Shown here: positions 7,281-15,556 of the stretch, one piece after another
Position numbering within the stretch: position 1 is the stretch's first letter
How the letters are laid out: every line of letters starts with the position of its first letter
From: Erginobacter sp964587835
GTDB taxonomy: Bacteria > Auribacterota > Erginobacteria > Erginobacterales > Erginobacteraceae
Direction of reading: 5' to 3'
Length of the DNA: 64,000 nt
Assembly (NCBI GenBank): GCA_964587835.1
Contig: CAZPMN010000006.1
Coordinates: 52,001 to 116,000, forward strand
The notes under the pieces: model-generated
Databases searched by the model: none
What the model saw: only the letters and a program-made list of their open reading frames with translations
Told to the model about the DNA's origin: nothing
Program-made: the position numbers and the translations under genes

Positions 7281-9427
7281 CCAGGTTGGCGAAGAGTCCG
7301 GTGGGTAAGAAGGTGCTCCGGGGCGGGGTAATCGGGGTGCTGGCCGCGGCGCTGGCCCTGGCGGGGTGGCATCTCCGGGTCTTCGACCGCTGGGAGGCCG
7401 CCTCCTGGACCTGGCGGGTCCGCTACTTCGCCTGGCCGGGGCCCGAGACCTCTCGGATCAAACTGATCCTCCTCGACCAGGCCAGCCTCGACTGGGGAAA
7501 GAACGAGCTGGGTCTCTCCTGGCCTTGGCCCCGAGAGGTTTACGGACCCCTGATCGACTTCTGCCGGAGGGGCGGGGCGAAGGTACTCGCCTTCGATGTC
7601 CTCTATACCGAACCATCCCCCTACAGTGTGGCCGACGACCGCGCGCTGGGCGAGGCGATCGGTCGCGCGCCGCCCTTCGTCGTAGCGTTGGCCTTAAGCC
7701 GGACCACCGGGGGGAGGATCGACTGGCCGGAAGATATCCCGACCCCGTCCCTGCAGATCGCCGGCCTGTCCGGTTGGCTGGCCGGGGGTCGGGAACGATC
7801 CCTGGTCTATCCCCGGGCGGCCTTTCCCATCCCCGAGGCGGCGGCCGACGCCGCTCTCCTCGGCTCGGTGACCGAGGAGCCCGACCCGGACTCCGTCTTC
7901 CGCCGGGCCGCCCTCTTCTCGGTCTTTGACGGCCGGATCGTCCCCACCCTGGGGACCGCCACCTACCTCGCCCCCCGGGACCGGGAAGCGATGGAGCTGG
8001 CGGTGGAGGGGGATATCTTCCGGATCGACGGGATCTCCGTCCCCCTGGACAGGGAGGGTCGAGCTCTCCTCCGGTACCGGGGCAGCGCCGCGGTCTACGA
8101 GCCCCTGAGCGCTGCCGGGGTTATCCAGTCCGAGCTCCTCCTGCGGGAAGGGGCGGAACCCCTCCTCAACCCGGAGATCTTCCGGGATTGCTACGTTCTC
8201 TTCGGTTTCTCCGCCCCCGGTCTCCTCGACCTTCGCTCGACGCCTTTGAGCCCGGTCGCCCCCGGGGTTCTGGTCCACGCCGCCGTCCTTGACGATCTCC
8301 TGGCGGGCGACTTCCTCCGCCAGTGCCCTCCCTGCGCGGTGATCCTCTCCGTCCTGCTCCTCGCCCTCATAGCTGCCGTTGCCGTCTCCCTTGCCGCCAA
8401 GGCCTGGCAGGGCGGGGCCCTGGCCCTCTTTCTCCTTCCCCTGCCCTGGGCGATTGGATTCGCCGTCTACCCGGCCGGGTACTGGTGGCCGATCATCGCC
8501 GGGGAGGCGGCGGCCGCCCTCGCCCTGGCCGGCGCGCTGCTTGGAAACTACGCCGTCGAGGGGCGGCAGAAGGCTTTCATCAAGGGGGCCTTCAAGCATT
8601 ACCTCTCGGGGGCGGTGATCGAGCAGCTGATCGGAAACCCCTCCCAGCTCCAACTGGGCGGGGAGCGCAAGGAGCTGACAATCTTCTTCTCCGACATCCA
8701 GAAGTTTTCCACCTTTTCCGAGCGACTCGACCCGCCCGCCCTGATCGCGCTCCTCAATGACTTCCTCTCCGATATGACCGAGATCATCCTCGCTGAGGAG
8801 GGGACGCTCGACAAGTACATCGGGGACGCGATCGTGGCATTCTGGAACGCCCCCCTGACCCAGGGCAATCACGCGCAGAGAGCCATCCGGACGGCCCTGC
8901 GCTGCCAGAAGAAGCTCACCGCCCGCCGGGAGGAGTTCAAGAGCCGGGCAGGCGTCGACCTTTTTATGCGGATCGGGGTCAACACCGGGGAGGTGGTGGT
9001 CGGGAATATGGGGTCGCGGGAGCGGTTCGACTACACCGTCCTCGGCGACGCCGCCAACCTCGCCTCCCGGCTGGAGGGGGCCAACAAGGCCTTCGGGACC
9101 TACCTGATGGTCTCTCAAAGCACCTGGGAAGCGGCCGGCGGCGCCTTCTCCGGGCGGGAGCTGGGGAAGATCCGGGTAGTGGGGCGGAAGACCCCGGTCA
9201 CGGTATTCGAACCCCGGGGGGAGAAGGGGGAGGATGTGCCGAAGGAGTGGGAATCATTTGCCCGGGGACGGGATTTGTGCTATAGAGGCGCCTGGAAGGA
9301 AGCCCTTGAGATCCTGGAGGGCCTCCCGGGCGATCCCCCGTCCCGGGTCTACGCCGAGCGCTGCCGGAAGCTGCTGGCAGAACCCGGATCGAGCTGGGAC
9401 GGGATCTGGAACCTGACCGAGAAATAA
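7277..9427 (+). CDS. CHASE2-domain class III adenylate cyclase
   Basis: The 716-residue protein has an N-terminal membrane segment and a CHASE2 sensor domain (about residues 50-340, with KLILLDQASLDWG, WPWPREVYGPLIDF and AKVLAFDVLYTEP). Three membrane segments follow (about 350-430), then a class III cyclase domain (about 455-640). The catalytic set is intact: metal Asp in FFSDIQKFS and in YIGDAIVAFW, adenine-specifying Lys in LDKYIGD with Thr in DYTVLGD, and Asn/Arg in AANLASRL. It should make cAMP in response to an extracytoplasmic signal. The GTG start lies inside tandem repeats without a clear ribosome site; TTG 7286 or GTG 7301 are alternatives. It is followed after 3 bases by the MBL gene. 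Confidence 0.9.
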   Translation: MTRLAKSPVGKKVLRGGVIGVLAAALALAGWHLRVFDRWEAASWTWRVRYFAWPGPETSRIKLILLDQASLDWGKNELGLSWPWPREVYGPLIDFCRRGGAKVLAFDVLYTEPSPYSVADDRALGEAIGRAPPFVVALALSRTTGGRIDWPEDIPTPSLQIAGLSGWLAGGRERSLVYPRAAFPIPEAAADAALLGSVTEEPDPDSVFRRAALFSVFDGRIVPTLGTATYLAPRDREAMELAVEGDIFRIDGISVPLDREGRALLRYRGSAAVYEPLSAAGVIQSELLLREGAEPLLNPEIFRDCYVLFGFSAPGLLDLRSTPLSPVAPGVLVHAAVLDDLLAGDFLRQCPPCAVILSVLLLALIAAVAVSLAAKAWQGGALALFLLPLPWAIGFAVYPAGYWWPIIAGEAAAALALAGALLGNYAVEGRQKAFIKGAFKHYLSGAVIEQLIGNPSQLQLGGERKELTIFFSDIQKFSTFSERLDPPALIALLNDFLSDMTEIILAEEGTLDKYIGDAIVAFWNAPLTQGNHAQRAIRTALRCQKKLTARREEFKSRAGVDLFMRIGVNTGEVVVGNMGSRERFDYTVLGDAANLASRLEGANKAFGTYLMVSQSTWEAAGGAFSGRELGKIRVVGRKTPVTVFEPRGEKGEDVPKEWESFARGRDLCYRGAWKEALEILEGLPGDPPSRVYAERCRKLLAEPGSSWDGIWNLTEK

Positions 9428-9430
9428 GCG

Positions 9431-10306
9431 ATGAAAGTCACCTTTTACGGCGTCCGGGGGACCAGCCCGATGACCGGCTCCGACTTTTCCGGATACGGTG
9501 GGGAGACGACCTCGATCCTGGTCGAGGGGGAGGGGGGAGAACTGATCGCCATCGACGCCGGGACCGGCCTGCGGTCCCTGGGCCGGGACCTGGAGAAGAA
9601 GCCCTCCGACGGGTCGAAACTCCTCCTCCTGATGACCCACTACCACCTCGACCACCTGATGGGGCTGCCGGCCTTCGCCCCCCTCTACCGGGAGGGGGCC
9701 CGCCTGGCCATCGCCGCCCCTTTGCGGAAAGGCCGGAGAGCAAAGACGGTGATCACCCGGATCTTCTCCGCCCCCCTGTGGCCGCTCCAGATCGACAACA
9801 TCCCCGCCCGGGTCGAGTTCCGCGACCTTCCCGAAACCTCGGCTTCCGGCCCCCTCTCCCGGGGAAGCTTGAAAGTCCGGTGGACCCCGCTCCACCACCC
9901 GGGAGGCTCCACCGCCTACCGGTTCGACGAGCCGGCCACCGGGGCCTCCTTTGTCTTCGCCACCGACGTGGAGTGGAGGCAGTCCTCCCCGGCGGAACAG
10001 GAAGCCTTGATCAAGCTTTGCCGTGAACCCGGGCCCTGCGGCCTGCTCGCCTTCGACGGCCAGTACGGGGAAGGGGAGTACCCCCGCTTCCGCGGCTGGG
10101 GGCACAGCACCCGCCTCGACGCCGTCGAGGCGGCCCGGGCATCCGGGGCAAGGCGGCTGCTGGTCACCCACCACGACCCCGGAAACGACGACCGGACCCT
10201 GGCGGCGGCGGAGGAGGACCTGGCCGGCGTCTTCCGCTCCGCCCGGTTCGCCCGGGAGGGGATGACCGTGAGGCTGCCCGGCCGGCGGGGAAAGAAGCAG
10301 AAATGA
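9431..10306 (+). CDS. Metallo-beta-lactamase-fold hydrolase, PhnP/phosphodiesterase-like
   Basis: The 291-residue protein begins with MKVTFYGVRGTSP and carries the metal-binding motif THYHLDHLMG (near residue 70), then HHPGG, ATDVEW and a final His in LVTHHDPG. It belongs to the MBL superfamily branch that includes PhnP and cyclic phosphodiesterases. It is sandwiched between the cyclase (3-base gap) and the cNMP-gated channel (ATGA overlap at 10303-10306). A role in hydrolysing the cyclic nucleotide is a reasonable inference but is not proved by sequence, as the family also holds nucleases and other esterases. Confidence 0.8.
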   Translation: MKVTFYGVRGTSPMTGSDFSGYGGETTSILVEGEGGELIAIDAGTGLRSLGRDLEKKPSDGSKLLLLMTHYHLDHLMGLPAFAPLYREGARLAIAAPLRKGRRAKTVITRIFSAPLWPLQIDNIPARVEFRDLPETSASGPLSRGSLKVRWTPLHHPGGSTAYRFDEPATGASFVFATDVEWRQSSPAEQEALIKLCREPGPCGLLAFDGQYGEGEYPRFRGWGHSTRLDAVEAARASGARRLLVTHHDPGNDDRTLAAAEEDLAGVFRSARFAREGMTVRLPGRRGKKQK

Positions 10307-11898
10307 ACGCTTGCCTCCCCGTCATCATCCGGATCGGTTTCTTCCTCGTCCTGACCCTGGTTGCCTTTCTCCTCACCGCGCCCCTGCGCCGCCGGGCCAA
10401 ACAAACCGGGGAGGGGGAGACCGGCTGGCGTCCCGCCCTCCGTTACCTGGCCGGGCGGATCGCCTTCCCCCTCGCCGTCCTGATATTGACCCGGCCCGGC
10501 TACCTGGCCGCCGCCGCCATCTGGCCGGTGAGCCTGGCGCCGGTTTACCTCTCGGGGTGGCTGACCTTCTGGGCGGCCCTCCTCCTGCTCAACTTCCTCG
10601 AAGCCGTCGCCATCCAGATCTACCGCCTGAGGGGGAAGAACTTCCCGGTGCCGGAGCTGCTGCGCAACATCATCCGTTTCGTCTACCTCCTCCTGGTCGC
10701 CTTCGCCGTCCTCCGCTTCGGGCTGGGGTACGACATCTCGCCCCTGCTCGCCTCCACCGCGTTATTAACCGCGGTGGTCGGCTTCGCCCTCCAGGGGGTG
10801 CTGGGAAATCTCCTGGGCGGGATGTCGCTTCACCTCACCCGCTCGGTCGTGCCCGGCGACTGGATCCGGGTGGGGGAGGAGGAGGGGCGGGTGATCGAGA
10901 CCAACTGGCGGGAGACGCGGCTGCGGACCCTGGGCGGCCATACCATCATCGTCCCCAACAGCGTCGTCTCCTCGACCGTGGTCCACAACCTCTCCACACC
11001 GACTCCGGTCCGCCGACACCAGCTCAATGTCGGAGCCAGCTACTCCGACGCCCCCGGCGAGGTGATCGCCGCCCTGGAGTCCGCCGCCCTCCAGATCCCC
11101 GAGGTCCTGCGCCGCCCCCAACCCTCCGCCTACGTGACCGCCTTCCAGGACTACGGGATCAACTACGTGCTGAGATACTGGTCGAAGCGCTACTACGACC
11201 GGGTCCCGGTTGACGGCGACGTCGGGCGGATGATCTGGTACGAGTTCAAGCGGCGGGGGATCGAAATCCCCTTCCCGATGAGCGACAAGCTCTTGAACGA
11301 CTTTATGGCCGTGGTCTACCGCCAGCGCCGCCTCCCGCCCGACGACGGGGAGCTGGAGCGGCGGGGGAGGGTCCTGGCCGCCTCCGAGCTCTTCAGCAAG
11401 GTCCTGATCGACCGGGAAGGGAGCCCCCTGCTCAGCCGCGAGGACGCCGGGAAGCTGGCCCCGGAGCTGCGTTTCGTCCGCTACACCGACGGGGAGACCC
11501 TCTTCCGGCAGGGGGAGGAGGGGGAGAACTGCTACATCGTCTCCCGGGGGAAGCTGAAGGTCTCGGTGGCCGGGGAGGAGGGGATCGCGGCCTGCGAGCT
11601 CGAGATCGGGGAGCGGGGTCTGGTCGGGGAGATGAGCCTGCTGACCGGTCTTCCCCGGACCGCCACCGTGGCCGCCGCCGGTGAGGCTGAGCTGCTCGAG
11701 GTCAACCGGGCAGCCTTCACCCGGCTGCTGGGCCTGAGGGAGGAAATCCCGGAGAAGCTGGCCGATCTGGCCGCCGTCCGGGCCGAGAAGAACGCCGCCG
11801 CCCTCGAGCGGCTGGCCGCCGAGCGGAAGGAGGACCTCTCCGCCTCCCTCAAGCGCGAGAACATCCTCAAGCGCTTCCTCCACTTCCTCCACCATTAA
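10303..11898 (+). CDS. MscS-type channel with C-terminal cyclic-nucleotide-binding domain
   Basis: The 531-residue protein has four or more membrane spans in the first 200 residues, then the MscS pore and beta domain (TALLTAVVGFALQGVLGNLL, SVVPGDWIRVGEEEGRV, TIIVPNSVVSSTVVHN). After a linker there is a cNMP-binding domain at about 385-480, with phosphate-cassette sequence RGLVGEMSLLTGLPRTATV. This is the architecture of bacterial cyclic-nucleotide-gated channels of the MscS superfamily. Because the cyclase is encoded two genes upstream in the same unit, the ligand is probably cAMP made by that enzyme. The stop codon lies inside a 13-bp hairpin. Confidence 0.9.
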   Translation: MNACLPVIIRIGFFLVLTLVAFLLTAPLRRRAKQTGEGETGWRPALRYLAGRIAFPLAVLILTRPGYLAAAAIWPVSLAPVYLSGWLTFWAALLLLNFLEAVAIQIYRLRGKNFPVPELLRNIIRFVYLLLVAFAVLRFGLGYDISPLLASTALLTAVVGFALQGVLGNLLGGMSLHLTRSVVPGDWIRVGEEEGRVIETNWRETRLRTLGGHTIIVPNSVVSSTVVHNLSTPTPVRRHQLNVGASYSDAPGEVIAALESAALQIPEVLRRPQPSAYVTAFQDYGINYVLRYWSKRYYDRVPVDGDVGRMIWYEFKRRGIEIPFPMSDKLLNDFMAVVYRQRRLPPDDGELERRGRVLAASELFSKVLIDREGSPLLSREDAGKLAPELRFVRYTDGETLFRQGEEGENCYIVSRGKLKVSVAGEEGIAACELEIGERGLVGEMSLLTGLPRTATVAAAGEAELLEVNRAAFTRLLGLREEIPEKLADLAAVRAEKNAAALERLAAERKEDLSASLKRENILKRFLHFLHH

Positions 11899-11924
11899 AA
11901 TTCCGGGTGGCCCCGGAATTTTAA
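11895..11924 (+). terminator. Hairpin terminator after the cNMP-channel operon
   Basis: Arms TTAAAATTCCGGG (11895-11907) and CCCGGAATTTTAA (11912-11924) pair perfectly around a 4-base loop. The A/T-rich bases give a terminator-like profile in both directions. Confidence 0.7.
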
Positions 11925-11943
11925 GTTACGTTATTCTTTTCTC

Positions 11944-11972
11944 TTGACTGCCATAAATATATATGGTACTTT
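11944..11972 (+). promoter_or_regulatory. lexA promoter with palindrome in the spacer
   Basis: TTGACT (11944-11949) is followed by a 17-base spacer and TACTTT (11967-11972). The spacer contains CCATA-N6-TATGG (11951-11966), a dyad placed exactly where a repressor would block polymerase. LexA commonly represses its own gene, so this may be its operator, although it is neither the CTGT-N8-ACAG nor the GAAC-type box. Confidence 0.5.
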
Positions 11973-12029
11973 TTCCGCAGAGAGTGGAAGAAGGCCCGCC
12001 GGGTTCCGGCGGGGCAAGGGAGCGCAGCT

Positions 12030-12692
12030 ATGACCGAGACACTGACCGAACGGCAGCGGGCGGTGCTGGAGTTTCTCATCGCCCGGCGGGCGGAGGGGAG
12101 GGTCCCGCCCACCATCGACGAGATCCGCCGGCACTTCCGCTGGCGGGCGGTGGGGACGGTCCAGGACCACCTCAAGGCCCTGGAGGCCAAAGGCTACCTC
12201 TCCCGTTCCCGCTTCGCCCGGGGGCTGAAGGTTCTCCAGGATCCCCGGGCCGAGGAGGCCCAGGAGGCCGGCCTCTGGTTCCCCTCCCGGGTTGAGGGGG
12301 GGAAGGGAGGGGTTCCGGTACCCCTCCTCGGCGAGGTCGCCGCCGGCCGGCCTATTCTGGCGGCGGAGCAGGTGGAGGAGGAGTGGATCCTCGACCGGAA
12401 GCTCACCCGAGGGGAGAAGAACTTCCTCCTCCGGACCCGGGGGGAGAGTATGCGGGGGGCGGGAATCAGGGACGGAGACTACCTCTTGGTCCGCCCCCAG
12501 GTCGCGGCCGAGAACGGCGAGATCGTGGTGGCGATGATCGGGGACGAGGTGACGGTGAAGCGTTTCTACCGGAAAGGGCGGGAGATCGAGCTCCGCCCCG
12601 AGAACCCCGAATTCCCTTCCATCCGCTGGAGACCGGGGGAGGACGACCTGTCGATCCTGGGCAAGGTGGTGGCCGTCCTGCGGAAATACTGA
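12030..12692 (+). CDS. lexA: LexA repressor
   Basis: The 220-residue protein has an N-terminal winged helix (residues 1-70, LTERQRAVLEFLI, PPTIDEIRRHF, GTVQDHLKALEAKGYL). The S24 autoprotease domain has the Ala-Gly cleavage site in GEVAAGRP (Ala105-Gly106), the nucleophile Ser140 in RTRGESM and Lys177 in EVTVKRFY. All residues for RecA-stimulated self-cleavage are present. It should repress SOS genes. The following gene is a Y-family polymerase-like protein, and a DnaE2-like gene lies 3 kb downstream on the same strand, the set usually under LexA control. Confidence 0.95.
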   Translation: MTETLTERQRAVLEFLIARRAEGRVPPTIDEIRRHFRWRAVGTVQDHLKALEAKGYLSRSRFARGLKVLQDPRAEEAQEAGLWFPSRVEGGKGGVPVPLLGEVAAGRPILAAEQVEEEWILDRKLTRGEKNFLLRTRGESMRGAGIRDGDYLLVRPQVAAENGEIVVAMIGDEVTVKRFYRKGREIELRPENPEFPSIRWRPGEDDLSILGKVVAVLRKY

Positions 12693-12737
12693 GACCCCGG
12701 CCGATTCATCCGGCAGGAGAACGAGTTCAAAGGCTAA

Positions 12738-13412
12738 ATGAAGAGAAAACAACCCCGTCGCGTTGTCTTCATCCACTCCCCCCTCCGGGCGGCCCCCGAC
12801 CTGGGGCGGTTTCTCTCTCTGCTCGAGGACTACACCCCCCGGGTTGAGTACCGCTCGGGCTGCTCGGCTTACCTCGAACTGCCGGAGGAGAGGGGGGAGC
12901 ACCCCCTGGAGACAATCTCCCGCCTGGGCCGGGGACTGGCTGCTTTGGGGATTCCGGCCGCCCTCGGGCTGGGCTCGAACAAGTTTATGGCCCGGGCCAC
13001 CGCCGAACTGGCGGAAGGCGGGGAGGCCATCTGGGTCCTCCCCCAGGGAGAGCCTGACATCCTCCAGGGTCTCCCGGTGCGGCACTGGCCGGGGCTGCGG
13101 GAGAAGACCGTTTCCCAACTCTTCCGGCTGGGGATTAGGAGGGTGGGGGACCTGGCCGCGGTCGACCCCTTCTGGGTAAAGCGGGCCTGGGGGAAACCGG
13201 GGCTGATCTTAAGGGAACAGTCCCGGGGTTTCGATCCCCGCCCGGTTGTTCGCCGCCTTCCCGTGACCGACCTCTCCTCGCTTCTCCCCCCGGCCCGGCT
13301 CTTCCCCCCGCGGACCAAGGACGAGAAGCTGGCTGTCCTAAAACAGATCGCCCGTTTCCTCCGGCGCCGTCACGGCTCGAAAGCTGTTGTTTCTGCCGGG
13401 ATCAAGATGTAA
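12738..13412 (+). CDS. Short ImuB-like Y-family polymerase homologue, catalytically dead
   Basis: The 224-residue protein aligns with the palm/fingers border and thumb of DinB/ImuB proteins: LGLGSNKFMARATAELA corresponds to the NKFLAK motif, and WPGLREKTVSQLFRLGIRRVGDLA to the thumb HhH. Catalytic acidic residues are missing. The N-terminal strand reads FIHSPLRAAPDL instead of DMDCFF-type, and the SLDEAYLD motif is replaced by YRSGCSAYLEL. The protein stops in the little finger (VVSAGIKM), so the usual ImuB C-terminus and clamp-binding tail are absent. Downstream of the TAA no in-frame continuation exists. Loss of catalytic residues is typical of ImuB, which is a scaffold for DnaE2; the short length is not. 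Confidence 0.72.
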   Translation: MKRKQPRRVVFIHSPLRAAPDLGRFLSLLEDYTPRVEYRSGCSAYLELPEERGEHPLETISRLGRGLAALGIPAALGLGSNKFMARATAELAEGGEAIWVLPQGEPDILQGLPVRHWPGLREKTVSQLFRLGIRRVGDLAAVDPFWVKRAWGKPGLILREQSRGFDPRPVVRRLPVTDLSSLLPPARLFPPRTKDEKLAVLKQIARFLRRRHGSKAVVSAGIKM

Positions 13413-13529
13413 CTGTTTTGAACGGACAGGATATTCTATATTGTCAATAGGGTATAACCGGAAGCAATCGGGGGACGGCGAGCAGCTCGTCCTTAACCTC
13501 AGTTTCAACGAAGCGGGCCGACGGGATTT

Positions 13530-14309
13530 ATGGCGACCGACCAGGCAAATATAGAAGACCACTTCCGGGACTGGAACCTGGATGGGGAGACACGTGATTA
13601 TCTTCGGTTTCACGCCCGGCGGTACGCCTTTCTGCTCGAGACTCTCCGGAACTGCCTCCGGGAATTTCTCCCATCCCGGCGGGCGGAACAGGTCCGCCTC
13701 CTCGATGTCGGCCCGAGTGTCCTGACCCAGTTAATACGCGATCGGGAAACCGTCGGGACGGTCGACAGCCTGGGGTTTGAGGACTACCGGTTCCGGCCCC
13801 GGACAGGGGAGAGTCACACGGAGTACGACCTGACTCGAGCCGATGACGTGGCCTCCCTCCCTTCGCTCCGTCCTTACGACATTATCGTGATGGCCGAGGT
13901 GATCGAACATCTTCCGGCTGCGCCGGAACCCATCTTCTCCCTGCTGGCCGGGGCGCTCCGGCCGGCCGGATTCCTCGTCATCCAGACCCCCAACGCCTGT
14001 TCCCTGCCCAAGCGACTGCGGATGCTTCGGGGACAACATCCCTACGAGAAGATCCGCGCCGGGTCTGGTAATCCCGGACACTTCCGGGAGTATACGGTCA
14101 GGGAACTGGAGGAGATAGCCCGGGGGGCCGGGCTGGCCGTCCATTCCAAGGCCTTGGCCAACTACTTTCTCCGGGATACCCGGGCCTCACGCCTGTTCCG
14201 GCGATTGGATCGGTTCGTCCCGCCAACTCTCCGCGATGGGATTACCCTCTGTCTGAGGAAAGGCGGCGACCGCCGGAACCCGGACAAATCGGAATGGGAC
14301 CACCAATGA
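13530..14309 (+). CDS. Class I SAM-dependent methyltransferase
   Basis: This is a 259-residue protein. The SAM-binding region starts with VRLLDVGPS near residue 58. The acidic motif after strand 4 is DIIVMAEVIEHL (about 117-128), followed by LRPAGFLVIQTPN, typical of methyltransferase type 11/23 families that act on small molecules or glycans. It ends in an ATGA overlap with the next gene (14306-14309), so the two are coupled. The substrate is unknown; an envelope glycan or lipid would fit its membrane-protein neighbour, but that is speculation. Confidence 0.75.
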   Translation: MATDQANIEDHFRDWNLDGETRDYLRFHARRYAFLLETLRNCLREFLPSRRAEQVRLLDVGPSVLTQLIRDRETVGTVDSLGFEDYRFRPRTGESHTEYDLTRADDVASLPSLRPYDIIVMAEVIEHLPAAPEPIFSLLAGALRPAGFLVIQTPNACSLPKRLRMLRGQHPYEKIRAGSGNPGHFREYTVRELEEIARGAGLAVHSKALANYFLRDTRASRLFRRLDRFVPPTLRDGITLCLRKGGDRRNPDKSEWDHQ

Positions 14310-15499
14310 GGAAATCACGCGCCGTGGCCGTCCTGAGCCTACTCTTGCTCCTGACGGCCGCAGCTCTGGCCGGGGGAGATGAAGGTTCACTCCCTGTCCG
14401 CGCCGGGGAGAGAAACAGCGAGTTTGCTCTGCTGGTAATCTACGTCTCCCTGGCCCTGATCCTGTCATTTCTCTGTTCTGTAGCCGAGGCCGTCTTTTTG
14501 AGTATCACTCCTTCTTATATCGAGGGCCTGAAAGCCCGCCGCCCCGATCGCGCGGCACTGTTGAAACGACTGAAGCAGGAGAAAGTGGATCAGGCCCTGG
14601 CGGCCATCTTGACTTTAAATACCATAGCCCACACGGTCGGAGCCATCGGGGCCGGCGCTCAGGTCACCGTCATCTTCGGCGATGCCTGGTTCGGCCTGTT
14701 CTCGGCGGTCATCACGCTGATGATACTTTTCCTTTCCGAGATCGTACCCAAGACAATCGGTGCCGTTTACTGGTCCAGACTCGCCGGCCCGACTGCGTTT
14801 TTTGTCCAGGGGCTGATTATAATTCTCTACCCGGTGGTCTGGCTGTCAGAGCGGGTTACCAGACTGATTGCCCGTGGGCAGGATCTGCACGTCTTCAGCC
14901 GGGAAGAGTTCCTCGCTATGGCCCGCGTCGGCGAAAATACCGGACATCTGCAGAAGAAAGAATCGCGAATTATCCGAAATCTGTTCCGCTTCGATTCGCT
15001 GAAGATAACGGATATTATGACCCCGCGCACGGTAATCTCCGCCCTCCCCGAGGAGATGCCGATCGCCGGGGCCATGCAACTTCTGACCCGAACTCCGTTC
15101 TCCCGTCTGCCCCTCTACCGGAAGGGCCTGGACGATATCTCCGGTTTCATCCTAAAAAATGACGCCCTGATATACAATGCCCGAGGACGGGGCGAGGAGA
15201 AACTGAAATCCTTAAGACGCGATATCCGGGCCGTGCCCGAGTCGATATCCCTATCCAACCTGTTGGAGGATTTGCTCCAGGAGCGGCGGCATATCGCCCT
15301 GGTCGTCGACGAGTATGGAGGGACGAAGGGACTGGTTACGCTCGAGGACCTGTTCGAGGCCTTGATGGGTATGGAGATCATGGACGAAACCGACAACGTC
15401 GAGGATATGCGAGACCTGGCGCGGAAGCAATGGGCCGGCCGAGCCCGGGAACTGGGGATCGCGTCTCAAGCGGTGCGCCGGGGCGGGGAAGATATATAA
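14306..15499 (+). CDS. CNNM/CBS-domain membrane protein (hemolysin C-like)
   Basis: Starting at the ATG that overlaps the upstream stop gives 397 residues; an ATG 12 bases earlier is also in frame. A hydrophobic N-terminus precedes a CNNM/DUF21 membrane domain (about 30-200, with AEAVFLSITPSYIEGL and LSEIVPKTIGAVYWSRL). A CBS pair follows at about 220-350 (ITDIMTPRTVI, FSRLPLYRKGLDDISGF, ALVVDEYGGTKGLVTLEDL). Such proteins are linked to Mg or Co efflux and resistance. The C-terminal CorC/HlyC domain of many homologues is absent. Confidence 0.85.
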   Translation: MRKSRAVAVLSLLLLLTAAALAGGDEGSLPVRAGERNSEFALLVIYVSLALILSFLCSVAEAVFLSITPSYIEGLKARRPDRAALLKRLKQEKVDQALAAILTLNTIAHTVGAIGAGAQVTVIFGDAWFGLFSAVITLMILFLSEIVPKTIGAVYWSRLAGPTAFFVQGLIIILYPVVWLSERVTRLIARGQDLHVFSREEFLAMARVGENTGHLQKKESRIIRNLFRFDSLKITDIMTPRTVISALPEEMPIAGAMQLLTRTPFSRLPLYRKGLDDISGFILKNDALIYNARGRGEEKLKSLRRDIRAVPESISLSNLLEDLLQERRHIALVVDEYGGTKGLVTLEDLFEALMGMEIMDETDNVEDMRDLARKQWAGRARELGIASQAVRRGGEDI

Positions 15500-15556
15500 C
15501 GGGATTGTTTTCCTGCCTGCCGTTGGAATCCGGATTGCCAGATCGGAGAAGAGAGG

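Noticed and set aside
7694..9118. Long minus-strand frame of 474 codons opposite the adenylate cyclase
   Set aside because: Antisense shadow of a GC-rich gene; low-complexity Gly/Pro/Arg/Asp sequence without any domain.
10765..11895. Minus-strand frame of 376 codons opposite the cNMP channel
   Set aside because: Antisense shadow; no motif and no ribosome site.
13418..13530. Readthrough or frameshift completing the ImuB-like protein
   Set aside because: After the TAA the same frame meets TGA within 12 bases, and neither other frame shows polymerase little-finger sequence.
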